A stretch of 64,000 nucleotides of DNA from contig CAJYLO010000023.1 in assembly GCA_913776245.1 (NCBI GenBank), positions 1 through 64,000 on the forward strand, given 5' to 3'. Below the pieces are notes generated by a model, which saw only the letters and a program-made list of their open reading frames with translations, was not told the origin of the DNA and searched no databases. The stretch is from an uncultured Chryseobacterium sp. Its GTDB lineage: Bacteria; Bacteroidota; Bacteroidia; Flavobacteriales; Weeksellaceae. A program made the position numbers and the translations under genes. Positions 51,639 to 59,111 of the stretch are shown one piece after another (the stretch's first letter is position 1; every line of letters begins with the position of its first letter).

Positions 51639-52406
51639 ATGAAAAAGAAAAAACTCCATTTCCTGAATCTTATTTCCGTTTTTTCGGCTTTATTTTCAAT
51701 GTACGCTTGTTCCGTTTCCACCATCAATCATTATTATGCTGATAAAAAAATGAGCTTTGCTACAGATATTGATATGTCACAGGGTTTGGAAATGATGGAT
51801 GGCTTCATGCCGGATTCTCTAAAGCAGAACAGCGATTTTATGAATACGGATAAGTATCCGAAAGAATGGAAATCTCTCTATGACCTCAAGAAGGAAGAAG
51901 GGAAAGTCACTACCAATCCGGATTCTATAAGACTTCTGAAAAAGATTTTCTTTAAAGGAAATTTTAATCAGGATAAATTCTCCGGATTCTCCGTTAAGAC
52001 AGAAGCGCTCACAAAAGATGAGATCGCATCTACCGGTAAACTGATGGGAAAAGATGCGGCTATGATGAACAATTCGGCTTTTGATGACTGGAACGGAAAA
52101 ACCTTGACAATCAGCACAAAAAAGCTGCAGATATCCCAACAGGAAATTCAGGATATTTTCAAAACAGGAGAACAAAACAGCGGAGAAGATAAGGAACAAA
52201 TAGAGTCAATGCTTGGAATGATGCAGATCGACTTCAAAAATAAACTTATATTTGATAACAAGATCAAATCCGTAAAAGGCCAGCACGACTGGATCAAAAA
52301 AATTGATGACAAAACCATGGAAGTCTCCATCAATCTACAGGAAATGATGGATAAAAATCATCAATTCAAAAACAAAGATGAAATCATTCTTATAGAAACA
52401 GAATAA
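51639..52406 (+). CDS. Lipoprotein of unknown function
   Basis: 255 residues, family not recognised. The lipobox is SMYACS with Cys24. The mature part is alpha/beta, Met- and Lys-rich (DMSQGLEMMDGFMPD, STGKLMGKDAAMMNNSAFDDW), and ends with a beta-rich segment (FDNKIKSVKGQHDWIKKIDDKTMEVSINLQEMM). The Met clusters could contact copper, given the adjacent cco genes, but that is speculative. Own promoter, own terminator. Confidence 0.75.
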   Translation: MKKKKLHFLNLISVFSALFSMYACSVSTINHYYADKKMSFATDIDMSQGLEMMDGFMPDSLKQNSDFMNTDKYPKEWKSLYDLKKEEGKVTTNPDSIRLLKKIFFKGNFNQDKFSGFSVKTEALTKDEIASTGKLMGKDAAMMNNSAFDDWNGKTLTISTKKLQISQQEIQDIFKTGEQNSGEDKEQIESMLGMMQIDFKNKLIFDNKIKSVKGQHDWIKKIDDKTMEVSINLQEMMDKNHQFKNKDEIILIETE

Positions 52407-52408
52407 AG

Positions 52409-52440
52409 AAACCGGCAGATTTGCCGGTTTTACTTTTTTA
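52409..52440. terminator. Bidirectional terminator
   Basis: 8-9-bp stem AACCGGCA / TGCCGGTT with loop GATT; T-rich on the plus side (TTTTACTTTTTT) and A-rich upstream. It separates convergent genes ending at 52406 and 52438. Confidence 0.88.
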
Positions 52441-52911
52441 GAAACTGATCTCTGCCGTTTCTTTTCCTTTCTGGAAATTAACGGTTTTCAGGGTTCCTTT
52501 GTAGGTGACGTTCATAATATTAACCTGTTTCGGGAACTGCCCGATAAGAATATTATTTCTGATTCTGAGACTTGATATTTCCGGAACATTTGAAATCTCG
52601 TAATAAATCCAAACCGATTCACCATTGACCTGGCTTCCTGTGAAAGTTAAAGTTTTAGGAGCACCATTTACAGAAACATCAACATTATTATTGATATACT
52701 TTTTAAGCTCAGCTTCGAAAGCAGCCGTATTCGGATCTATTTTTATGGCCTGGGAAATATGCGTTGTATTCAGTTTAGTCGTAAACTTAAGGGTTTTACT
52801 TCCGTCTATATAATCCACTTTGGTCATAGAAGAAAAGAAATCAAAATCCCTGAAGCTGAATAAGCTCAGAAGCAGCACTCCAAGGCTTAAGATAAATATC
52901 GATTTTTTCAT
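52438..52911 (-). CDS. DUF6702-like exported protein
   Basis: 157 residues. N-terminal signal or anchor (1-~20). The body starts with the pattern FFSSMTKVDYIDGSKTLKFTTKLNTTHISQAI and ends with beta strands NIMNVTYKGTLKTVNFQKGKETAEI. This matches the DUF6702 group seen throughout Bacteroidota (S-x-T-x-I-x-Y-N-x-x-x-K-x-L-E-I-T-x-K-L-F). Function unknown. Probably periplasmic. Confidence 0.75.
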   Translation of the reverse strand: MKKSIFILSLGVLLLSLFSFRDFDFFSSMTKVDYIDGSKTLKFTTKLNTTHISQAIKIDPNTAAFEAELKKYINNNVDVSVNGAPKTLTFTGSQVNGESVWIYYEISNVPEISSLRIRNNILIGQFPKQVNIMNVTYKGTLKTVNFQKGKETAEISF

Positions 52912-52968
52912 TATTGTAATATTTAATAACTTTTATTGTTCATTTTTGGTCAAAATATATGCCATCTC

Positions 52969-53679
52969 TTAGAAATTGACACTCACCGAATATTTGTCAT
53001 AAAATGCTTTGATATGGGCAACCGCATCATCTGCATTATCCACCACTCTGAAAAGGGACAGATCCTGTTCTGCAATAAGACCTTCTTTTAGCAAAGTATC
53101 TTTGAACCACTCCAGCAAGCCGCTCCAGAATTCACTTCCTACCAAAACTATCGGGAACTTCCCTATTTTATTGGTCTGAATAAGGGTCAGTGCTTCCGAC
53201 AGTTCATCCAGAGTTCCGAAACCGCCAGGCATCACCACAAATCCTTGAGAATATTTGACAAACATTACCTTTCTAACGAAAAAATAATCAAAATTGATAT
53301 TATAGCCTTTATCTACATAAGCATTAAAATGCTGCTCGAATGGCAGTTCGATATTAAGCCCGATTGATCTTCCGTTTCCGTTAGCACCTCTGTTTCCTGC
53401 TTCCATAATTCCCGGGCCGCCGCCAGTAATCACACCAAAACCAATCTCAGTGATTTTTTTGGCAATCTCCGATGCCATCTTGTAATAATAGCTGTCTTCT
53501 TTAAGTCTGGCAGATCCAAAAATGGAAACACAAGGTCCTATTTTCGCCATTTTTTCATAGCCGTCTACAAATTCGGACATAATTCTGAAAACCATCCAGC
53601 TGTCCTTGGTGATGGTCTCGTCCCAGGTTTTCTGCCGAAAACTATCGTGCAGTCTTTTTTCTTCGTCTTGTTGTGTCAT
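52969..53679 (-). CDS. LOG-family protein (TIGR00730-type Rossmann fold)
   Basis: 236 residues. The LOG signature is present: FGVITGGGPGIMEAGNRGA and the phosphate-binding PGGFGTLDELSE. Members cleave nucleoside 5'-monophosphates, releasing ribose 5-phosphate and base (cytokinin-activating LOG in plants, PpnN in E. coli). The start overlaps the nucleotidyltransferase stop by 4 bases (translational coupling). Cytosolic. Confidence 0.93.
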   Translation of the reverse strand: MTQQDEEKRLHDSFRQKTWDETITKDSWMVFRIMSEFVDGYEKMAKIGPCVSIFGSARLKEDSYYYKMASEIAKKITEIGFGVITGGGPGIMEAGNRGANGNGRSIGLNIELPFEQHFNAYVDKGYNINFDYFFVRKVMFVKYSQGFVVMPGGFGTLDELSEALTLIQTNKIGKFPIVLVGSEFWSGLLEWFKDTLLKEGLIAEQDLSLFRVVDNADDAVAHIKAFYDKYSVSVNF

Positions 53680-54389
53680 CTGAATAATTTTTCCGCTTCA
53701 GCAACAGATTCCGGCTTCCCTACATCTATAAGATTTGCCGTGTGCTGATAACCAATAATAATATCTTCTTTCATCAGGTCCATATATTCATCCATAATGG
53801 AGAATTTTCCTGTTCTTGTGATTTTCCCGAATATCTCAGAATTAACACAATGAACTCCGCTGAATGCCAGTTCTCTTAATTTGAAAATCCCGCCAACCAC
53901 AGTTTTTTTATTAGTTGCGAGGTTTTTCCATCCTTTGAGATACATTTTGTCGTTGAACATCAGTTTCCTGGAGCTGTCTCTGTCGGAAACTGCCAATGTA
54001 ATCATTGCTCCTTTTGTCTCGTGCAATTTCACAAAGTTGGTGATGTTAAGATCTGTCAGGATATCAACATTCATAATCAAGAAAGTTTTTTCGTTTTCCA
54101 GGAATCTTCTCGCGAATAACAATCCGCCTCCGGTTTCCAGAAGTTCGTCAGATTCATTGGAGATTTCGATATTCGCCCCGAAATTATCATTCTCTGCCAG
54201 AAAAGCTAAAATCTGACCTCCGAAATGATGTATATTAATAACGAAATCATTGATCCCGTAACTCTGCAGATATTTAATATTCCTTTCCAGCAGCGGAACA
54301 CCGTTTACCTGTGCTAGCGCTTTCGGGTGATTATCCGTGAATGGTTTCAGTCTTGTTCCCATTCCGGCAGCAAAAATCATTGCTTTCAT
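53676..54389 (-). CDS. Sugar-1-phosphate nucleotidyltransferase (MurU-like)
   Basis: 237 residues. N-terminal GT-A nucleotidyltransferase motif FAAGMGTRLKPFTDNHPKALAQVNGVPLLERN, metal-binding NVDILTD, and ETGGGL. There is no C-terminal beta-helix acyltransferase domain. The length and the MGTRL-PFT-KAL pattern match MurU (MurNAc-1-P uridylyltransferase, cell-wall recycling) and mannose-1-P guanylyltransferase-like enzymes. The upstream RapZ C-terminal gene supports an amino-sugar role. Substrate not proven. Confidence 0.87.
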   Translation of the reverse strand: MKAMIFAAGMGTRLKPFTDNHPKALAQVNGVPLLERNIKYLQSYGINDFVINIHHFGGQILAFLAENDNFGANIEISNESDELLETGGGLLFARRFLENEKTFLIMNVDILTDLNITNFVKLHETKGAMITLAVSDRDSSRKLMFNDKMYLKGWKNLATNKKTVVGGIFKLRELAFSGVHCVNSEIFGKITRTGKFSIMDEYMDLMKEDIIIGYQHTANLIDVGKPESVAEAEKLFR

Positions 54390-54449
54390 ACTTTATAAAT
54401 GATATTTTGATAATTGATTGATGATTAAATAATTAATGAAAACCAATTA

Positions 54450-54881
54450 TTAATTATCGCTTATCGATGATAGATTAAGATGCAGCTGTTCATCGTGATG
54501 AATTCTTACATCTGCTTCAGGAAAATTTTGTTGGATGAACGCCGCTGTTTTAATGGCAGAATATACCGAACGGTGCTGTCCGCCTGTGCATCCGAAATTG
54601 ATCTGCAGGTTTTCAAACCCTCTTTCCAGATAATTTTTAATGCTGATAGAAATAAGATTCTGAACACTCTTCAAAAATGCCGGCATTTCTGTCTTCGTCT
54701 CCAGATAATCCTGAACGCCGATATCGTTGCCCGTCTGTGATTTATATTCTTCTATTCTTCCCGGATTCAGAATCCCGCGGCAATCGAAAACGAAACCACC
54801 GCCATTTCCGGAATCATCCTTCGGAATCCCTCCTTTTTTGTAAGAAAAACTATGGATATCAATAACCAATTTATTCTGCAT
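54450..54881 (-). CDS. Stand-alone RapZ C-terminal domain protein
   Basis: 143 residues matching only the C-terminal half of RapZ: FVFDCRGILNPGR, FGCTGGQHRSV, and the closing H-x-D segment RIHHDEQLHLN. In E. coli this half binds glucosamine-6-phosphate and controls GlmS synthesis through GlmZ RNA; the N-terminal P-loop ATPase half is absent. No remnant of it is visible in the 147 bases upstream. In other Bacteroidota this domain is often fused to an aminoglycoside-phosphotransferase-like kinase. Here it stands alone, 60 bases before a MurU-like gene. Confidence 0.87.
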   Translation of the reverse strand: MQNKLVIDIHSFSYKKGGIPKDDSGNGGGFVFDCRGILNPGRIEEYKSQTGNDIGVQDYLETKTEMPAFLKSVQNLISISIKNYLERGFENLQINFGCTGGQHRSVYSAIKTAAFIQQNFPEADVRIHHDEQLHLNLSSISDN

Positions 54882-54953
54882 TAACTCTAATTTTCCGTAA
54901 AGTTACTTTTTTTAATTTTCTTTGGAAAATCGGAAAATTATAAATTTTAAATT

Positions 54954-54961
54954 TAATTTTG
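54954..54961 (+). promoter_or_regulatory. -7 element for the lipoprotein-apt transcript
   Basis: TAATTTTG matches TAnnTTTG, 67 bases before ATG 55029. Confidence 0.45.
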
Positions 54962-55028
54962 CACATAAATTGATTTAGGACGAGCAATTCAAACTTATTT
55001 CTTATTTTTAAAAATAAATCTACTGAAA

Positions 55029-56189
55029 ATGAAGTATCTAAAATATGCCTTTTTAACAGCTTTGCTGATTCTTACCGTTAGCTGTAAAAAAACAAGCGTG
55101 GACGGCAGCAGCCGGAAAAGCTTCCAGGAAAGTATCAATGACATGGCTTCCAGCCTGCCGACGCTGAAGCAGGTCAAATTCAATGAAGCGTTGTATATCC
55201 TAAAAACGTTTGGTGTGGAAGCGGACGGCGATGTTGCCGAAATTGCAGCACTCGGGAAACTCCTGGACGGTAAAAAGACAAACGAAATCTTTGCGATGGC
55301 AGACGATGTTGCCAAGAAAAACGGAATCGCCTGGAGCAGCACAGCGCCGCCAAGTCTGGGTGAGATGAACATCTTCGGCAATGAAATCGCTTCTGAAAAA
55401 GACCCGAATGACATTGATGCAGCCAGTCTGGGCGTAGTCGTAAGAAATATTGCCGGCGACAGTCTTACCGGATCAAAAGGTTTGGTGATTATTCCTCAAT
55501 TACTGGACAGCAGAGGTAATAAAGTAGATTTTGAAGGCGCTGCACTGGAAACTATTATGGAGATTTCCAGCGGCGGAAATAAAATATCAACATCCAAAAA
55601 CCTGATGCAGGATCCTGCTTTCCGCGGTTTTACGATTATGTATTCCAAGCTTCCCAAAGAAAAAATATTCGAAGATAAAATTGACATCAAAGTAAGTGTC
55701 AAAACAACTAAGAAATTATTACAAATGATAAAAGCCGGTGTGGCAGTTAATGGAAATGCCCTTTACACACCACCACCGCCGGCAGTTTCAGATTCCACTC
55801 AGATTCAGAATCCGGAAACCAATCCAACACCTGGTACAGAAACTCCGGCCGCTCCTGCAAAAGTGACGGCTGATCCTAAGAATACTGTGACAAAATTCCT
55901 GAGCAATCTTTCTTCACAGAATTTTAAAGCGGCCTATGAAGCCGCCGAAAATCCAAACTGGGGCTCTTATGATAAGTTTGCTAATCCGAATTCAGGTTTT
56001 GGTTCTGTGAAGAATATCAATGTAAAAAATATTTCTGTTCCTTATAATAAAGATAATTCTGCCAATGTTAACGTCACTTATGACGTCACTGATAAAAACG
56101 GAAAAACCACATCGCTTAATGTTACTTACGGTTTGAAAGCTGTAAACAATATCTGGAAAATAACCACTTATAAAATCAACAATCAGTAA
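55029..56189 (+). CDS. Lipoprotein with C-terminal NTF2-like domain
   Basis: 386 residues. Lipobox LTVSCKK (Cys19). Residues ~20-250 are a DUF6694-like region (SFQESINDMASSLP, ALYILKTFGVEADGDVAE, VVVRNIAGDSLTGSKGLVIIPQLLDSRGNKVDFEGA). A Pro/Thr-rich linker (~248-285) leads to an NTF2-like domain (VTKFLSNLSSQNFKAAYEAAENPNW ... NIWKITTYKI). Function unknown; outer-membrane or periplasmic. It is followed by apt after 2 bases, so the two are co-transcribed. Confidence 0.78.
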   Translation: MKYLKYAFLTALLILTVSCKKTSVDGSSRKSFQESINDMASSLPTLKQVKFNEALYILKTFGVEADGDVAEIAALGKLLDGKKTNEIFAMADDVAKKNGIAWSSTAPPSLGEMNIFGNEIASEKDPNDIDAASLGVVVRNIAGDSLTGSKGLVIIPQLLDSRGNKVDFEGAALETIMEISSGGNKISTSKNLMQDPAFRGFTIMYSKLPKEKIFEDKIDIKVSVKTTKKLLQMIKAGVAVNGNALYTPPPPAVSDSTQIQNPETNPTPGTETPAAPAKVTADPKNTVTKFLSNLSSQNFKAAYEAAENPNWGSYDKFANPNSGFGSVKNINVKNISVPYNKDNSANVNVTYDVTDKNGKTTSLNVTYGLKAVNNIWKITTYKINNQ

Positions 56190-56191
56190 GT

Positions 56192-56728
56192 ATGGCATCA
56201 GCAGCATTGATAAAAAAGCTGGAAGAAACAATAGAAAACATCCCGGATTTCCCAATCCCCGGAATTCAGTTTAAAGACATTTGCCCTATTTTTCTTCAGC
56301 CAAAACTTTACGAAGAAGTGATTGCAGATCTGACTGCTTTCAGCAGAGGAAAAGTAGATGTAGTCTGCGGAATAGAAAGCCGGGGTTATCTTTTCGGAAT
56401 TGCAATTGCTGTTGCCCTGGATGTTCCTTTTGTTCTTATCAAGAAAGCGGGAAAACTACCTCCGCCTTTCATCGGACAAAAATATGACCTCGAATATGGT
56501 TCAGCGGAAATCGAGATGAAAACCGGTCATCTGAAAGAAGGTCAGCGGGTTTTGATTCACGATGATTTATTAGCAACTGGCGGAACGACTGAAGCCGCCG
56601 CAAAGCTGATCTCAAAGCAAGGCGCAATACCTACACAATTCAGTTTCCTCATCGATCTGAAAGATCTGAACGGCAGAGAAAGACTAGAAAAATTCAATGC
56701 AGAAGTTTATTCTATTCTGGAATATTAA
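56192..56728 (+). CDS. apt: Adenine phosphoribosyltransferase
   Basis: 178 residues. The PRPP-binding motif VLIHDDLLATGGTT (~122-135), GIESRGYLFG and KKAGKLPPP (flexible loop) are those of Apt. It condenses adenine and PRPP to AMP, salvaging purines. The gene lies 2 bases after the lipoprotein gene. The LOG-family gene at 52969-53679 releases bases from nucleotides, so the two could act in sequence, although they are not in the same operon. Confidence 0.96.
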   Translation: MASAALIKKLEETIENIPDFPIPGIQFKDICPIFLQPKLYEEVIADLTAFSRGKVDVVCGIESRGYLFGIAIAVALDVPFVLIKKAGKLPPPFIGQKYDLEYGSAEIEMKTGHLKEGQRVLIHDDLLATGGTTEAAAKLISKQGAIPTQFSFLIDLKDLNGRERLEKFNAEVYSILEY

Positions 56729-56756
56729 AATATTTTAACCAACAGAAAAAGAAGTT

Positions 56757-56787
56757 TTTGCATATCAAAAGGAAAACATTAAATTTG
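56757..56787 (+). promoter_or_regulatory. Promoter for the TPR-ribH transcript
   Basis: TTTTG (ending at 56760), 19 bases, TAAATTTG (56780-56787): a close match to the Bacteroidota sigma-A pattern. ATG 56810 follows 22 bases later. Confidence 0.75.
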
Positions 56788-56809
56788 CACTCTATTTATT
56801 AAAAAAATT

Positions 56810-57514
56810 ATGGCAGACCTGCATAACAAAAAAAACGAACAGGAAGGAAAAGAAACTGTAGAATTCTTTAAAGACCTTGACAAAGAAGCACTTAACATCG
56901 AATCATTTTTGGAAAAAAATGCAAGAGCTTTGAGCATTGGTTTCGGGGTTTTGATTTTGGCAGTTTTAGGATGGTTCGGATACCAGCAGTTCATCCTGGG
57001 ACCTAAAAATGAAGAAGCCACAAAAAGTTACCTGGCTGCTCAGAAAAACCTGACAGACGGAAAAGAAGACCTTGCATTAGGCGGGAAATCTGTTGCGAAT
57101 CCTGGTTTCGTAGGAACTTACGAAGAATATGGCAGTACTAAGGCAGGAAAACTTTCCGCATACAACGCCGGTCTTATCGAGTTCAAAAAGGGAAATTATC
57201 AGAAAGCTTACGATCTGCTGGACAAATTCAGTTCAAGTAATAAGATCTTAGTTGCGCTGAAATATGGTGCAATGGCAGATTGCCTTTCTAACCTGAATAA
57301 AGCGGATGATGCCCTTTCTATGGCAGATAAAGCTGCTTCTGCTTCAGACGATGCTTACACCACTTATTACTTTACAAAAAAAGCAGGAATGCTTGCATTG
57401 GCACTTAAGAAAAATGCTGACGCTAAAAAATACTTCGCTACAATCGACGAAAAATACCAGGACTATGACAACGGACAATCCGATGCTTTCATAGAAATGA
57501 CAAAATATTACTAA
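56810..57514 (+). CDS. Membrane-anchored tetratricopeptide-repeat protein
   Basis: 234 residues. Cytosolic N-terminus (~1-40) with an acidic helix, one TM (~41-60: LSIGFGVLILAVLGWFGYQQF), then 3-4 TPR-like helical repeats (YNAGLIEFKKGNYQKAYDLLDKF, LKYGAMADCLSNLNKADDALSMADKA, TKKAGMLALALKKNADAKKYFATI). Overall like YfgM, an inner-membrane protein linked to SecYEG/periplasmic chaperones. The TPR part is presumably periplasmic. The stop is 3 bases before ribH. Confidence 0.87.
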   Translation: MADLHNKKNEQEGKETVEFFKDLDKEALNIESFLEKNARALSIGFGVLILAVLGWFGYQQFILGPKNEEATKSYLAAQKNLTDGKEDLALGGKSVANPGFVGTYEEYGSTKAGKLSAYNAGLIEFKKGNYQKAYDLLDKFSSSNKILVALKYGAMADCLSNLNKADDALSMADKAASASDDAYTTYYFTKKAGMLALALKKNADAKKYFATIDEKYQDYDNGQSDAFIEMTKYY

Positions 57515-57517
57515 ACA

Positions 57518-58006
57518 ATGGCAACCACTAATCTATCCGATTATAAGCCGCTCAACATATCCAATGCCGATGAATATTCAATCGGCATTGTTGTTTCTGA
57601 GTGGAATGATTTTGTGACCTACAACCTGAGAAACGGAGCTGTAGAAACGCTTAAAGCAGAAGGCATAAAGGAAGAAAACATTCACATTTACTATGTTCCG
57701 GGTGCTTTTGAATTGAGCTTTGCGACTATGAAACTTTGCCGATCGAACAAATTTGCAGCAGTCATTGCAATTGGCAATGTCATCCGCGGAGAAACGCCAC
57801 ATTTCGATTACGTTTGTTCAGGCGTAACGCAAGGCATCAAGGATTGCAACATATTGACCGATACACCTGCGATTTTCTGTGTTCTGACAGACGACACCAA
57901 AGAACAATCCATCGCCAGAAGCGGCGGAAACCTTGGAAATAAAGGTGTAGAAGCAGCCGTTACAGCACTCAAAATGATTGACTTTAACAATAAGATTTCA
58001 TTCTAA
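57518..58006 (+). CDS. ribH: 6,7-dimethyl-8-ribityllumazine synthase
   Basis: 162 residues, the usual size. Family motifs: IGIVVSEWNDFVT (substrate-binding W-N), YYVPGAFELSFATMKL, AVIAIGNVIRGETPHFDYVCSGVTQGI (with His in the G-x-T-x-H motif), and FCVLTDDTKEQSIARSGG-NKG. It joins 5-amino-6-ribitylaminouracil and 3,4-dihydroxy-2-butanone 4-phosphate, the penultimate step of riboflavin synthesis. It probably assembles into a 60-mer icosahedral or a 10-mer. The other rib genes are not in the window. A mosaic repeat starts 4 bases after its stop. Confidence 0.96.
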   Translation: MATTNLSDYKPLNISNADEYSIGIVVSEWNDFVTYNLRNGAVETLKAEGIKEENIHIYYVPGAFELSFATMKLCRSNKFAAVIAIGNVIRGETPHFDYVCSGVTQGIKDCNILTDTPAIFCVLTDDTKEQSIARSGGNLGNKGVEAAVTALKMIDFNNKISF

Positions 58007-58010
58007 TCAA

Positions 58011-58124
58011 TTAGGAGCTTGATCCCGCTATCCGCTGTATCTTTTTTGTTTTTCAGAACATTTTTATCCCTGAAAGAAAAGGTGAAGAAGAAAAACAAAA
58101 AAGGATGCCGCTTCTATCGGGGCT
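58011..58124 (-). repeat. Mosaic intergenic palindromic element, family A copy 2
   Basis: Same element as 4177-4312 without the ~24-base REP-like insertion: the two conserved ends, a 16-bp imperfect hairpin (58039-58054 with 58090-58106) and a near-identical 35-base loop. It begins 4 bases after the ribH stop, with no ordinary terminator in the gap to the next gene. Confidence 0.85.
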
Positions 58125-58200
58125 ATTGACAAACTACGGCATAATTTTTCGTTGTTTCTATAAAAGAAATTCCTAATTTTAAAAACACAAAATATTCATT

Positions 58201-59052
58201 ATGAAATGGACAAACGACAGAAGTGATAATGTAGATGACAGACGCGGATCAGGCGGCGGCGGAATGCTGGTTGGTGGCGGATTAGGAACCATCATCATTG
58301 CAGCCATCGTATTTTTTCTCGGCGGTGATCCGTCCGCTATTCTTAACAGCGGTGCCAGTTCCGGACCGCAGACAGAACAGAGAGACCTCACCCAGGAAGA
58401 GCTCGGCATCCGAGAATTTGTTAGAATGCTTACCAAAGAAAACGAAAAAACCTGGGCAAATGTCTTTAGCCAAAACGGTATCCAATTCCATCCTGCAAAA
58501 GTGGTATTATTTGAAAGTGCTACAAGTTCGGGGTGTGGAACGGCCCAGTCAGAAATGGGACCTTTCTATTGCCCTAATGACGAAACGATCTATATGGATA
58601 TGAGCTTCTTCAACGAGTTGCAGTCAAAATTCGGGGCAAAAGTCGGACAATTTACCGTAGCCTATGTCCTCGGTCACGAATATGGTCATCACATCCAGAA
58701 TCTACTCGGAACACTAGGAAAGATAGACCAATTGAGACAAAGCGGAAGATACTCCGAGACAGATATGAACCGAGTTTCTGTCGCAAATGAGCTACAAGCC
58801 GATTTCTATGCCGGCGTCTGGGCAAAACAGACCGACAGCAGGGAAAAGATACTGGAACCAGGCGACATTCAGGAAGCCATGAGCGCAGCAGCAGCTGTCG
58901 GTGATGATAATATACAGAAAAGAGCTCAGGGTTATGTGAATCAGGAAAGCTTTACACACGGCTCTTCTGCCCAGAGGGAAGAATGGTTTATGAAAGGCTA
59001 TAACACAGGCGATATCAGACAAGGTGATACGTTCGATGCACTACTGAAATAA
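58201..59052 (+). CDS. Membrane-anchored zinc metallopeptidase (YpfJ family)
   Basis: 283 residues. A Gly-rich, charged N-terminus (MKWTNDRSDNVDDRRGSGGGG) and one TM (~22-40) are typical of YpfJ. Zinc site HEYGHH (His159, Glu160, His163) with the third ligand around Glu197 in ANELQADFYAG. Cys112/Cys124 may form a disulphide. Catalytic domain periplasmic. Natural substrate unknown. It has its own terminator. Confidence 0.93.
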   Translation: MKWTNDRSDNVDDRRGSGGGGMLVGGGLGTIIIAAIVFFLGGDPSAILNSGASSGPQTEQRDLTQEELGIREFVRMLTKENEKTWANVFSQNGIQFHPAKVVLFESATSSGCGTAQSEMGPFYCPNDETIYMDMSFFNELQSKFGAKVGQFTVAYVLGHEYGHHIQNLLGTLGKIDQLRQSGRYSETDMNRVSVANELQADFYAGVWAKQTDSREKILEPGDIQEAMSAAAAVGDDNIQKRAQGYVNQESFTHGSSAQREEWFMKGYNTGDIRQGDTFDALLK

Positions 59053-59075
59053 TCTTTTTCTACGATACAAAATAA

Positions 59076-59110
59076 AAAGCCTCAGATTCTTTTTCTGAGG
59101 CTTTCTTTAT
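59076..59110. terminator. Bidirectional terminator
   Basis: 11-bp stem AAAGCCTCAGA / TCTGAGGCTTT with a 7-base loop. T-rich on the plus side (CTTT) and A-rich upstream, i.e. T-rich on the minus strand, between convergent genes. Confidence 0.88.
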
Positions 59111-59111
59111 G

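Noticed and set aside
54450-55028. RapZ-C gene as a frameshifted full-length RapZ
   Set aside because: The upstream 147 bases before the divergent gene hold no P-loop or kinase remnant, and the ORF has its own ATG.
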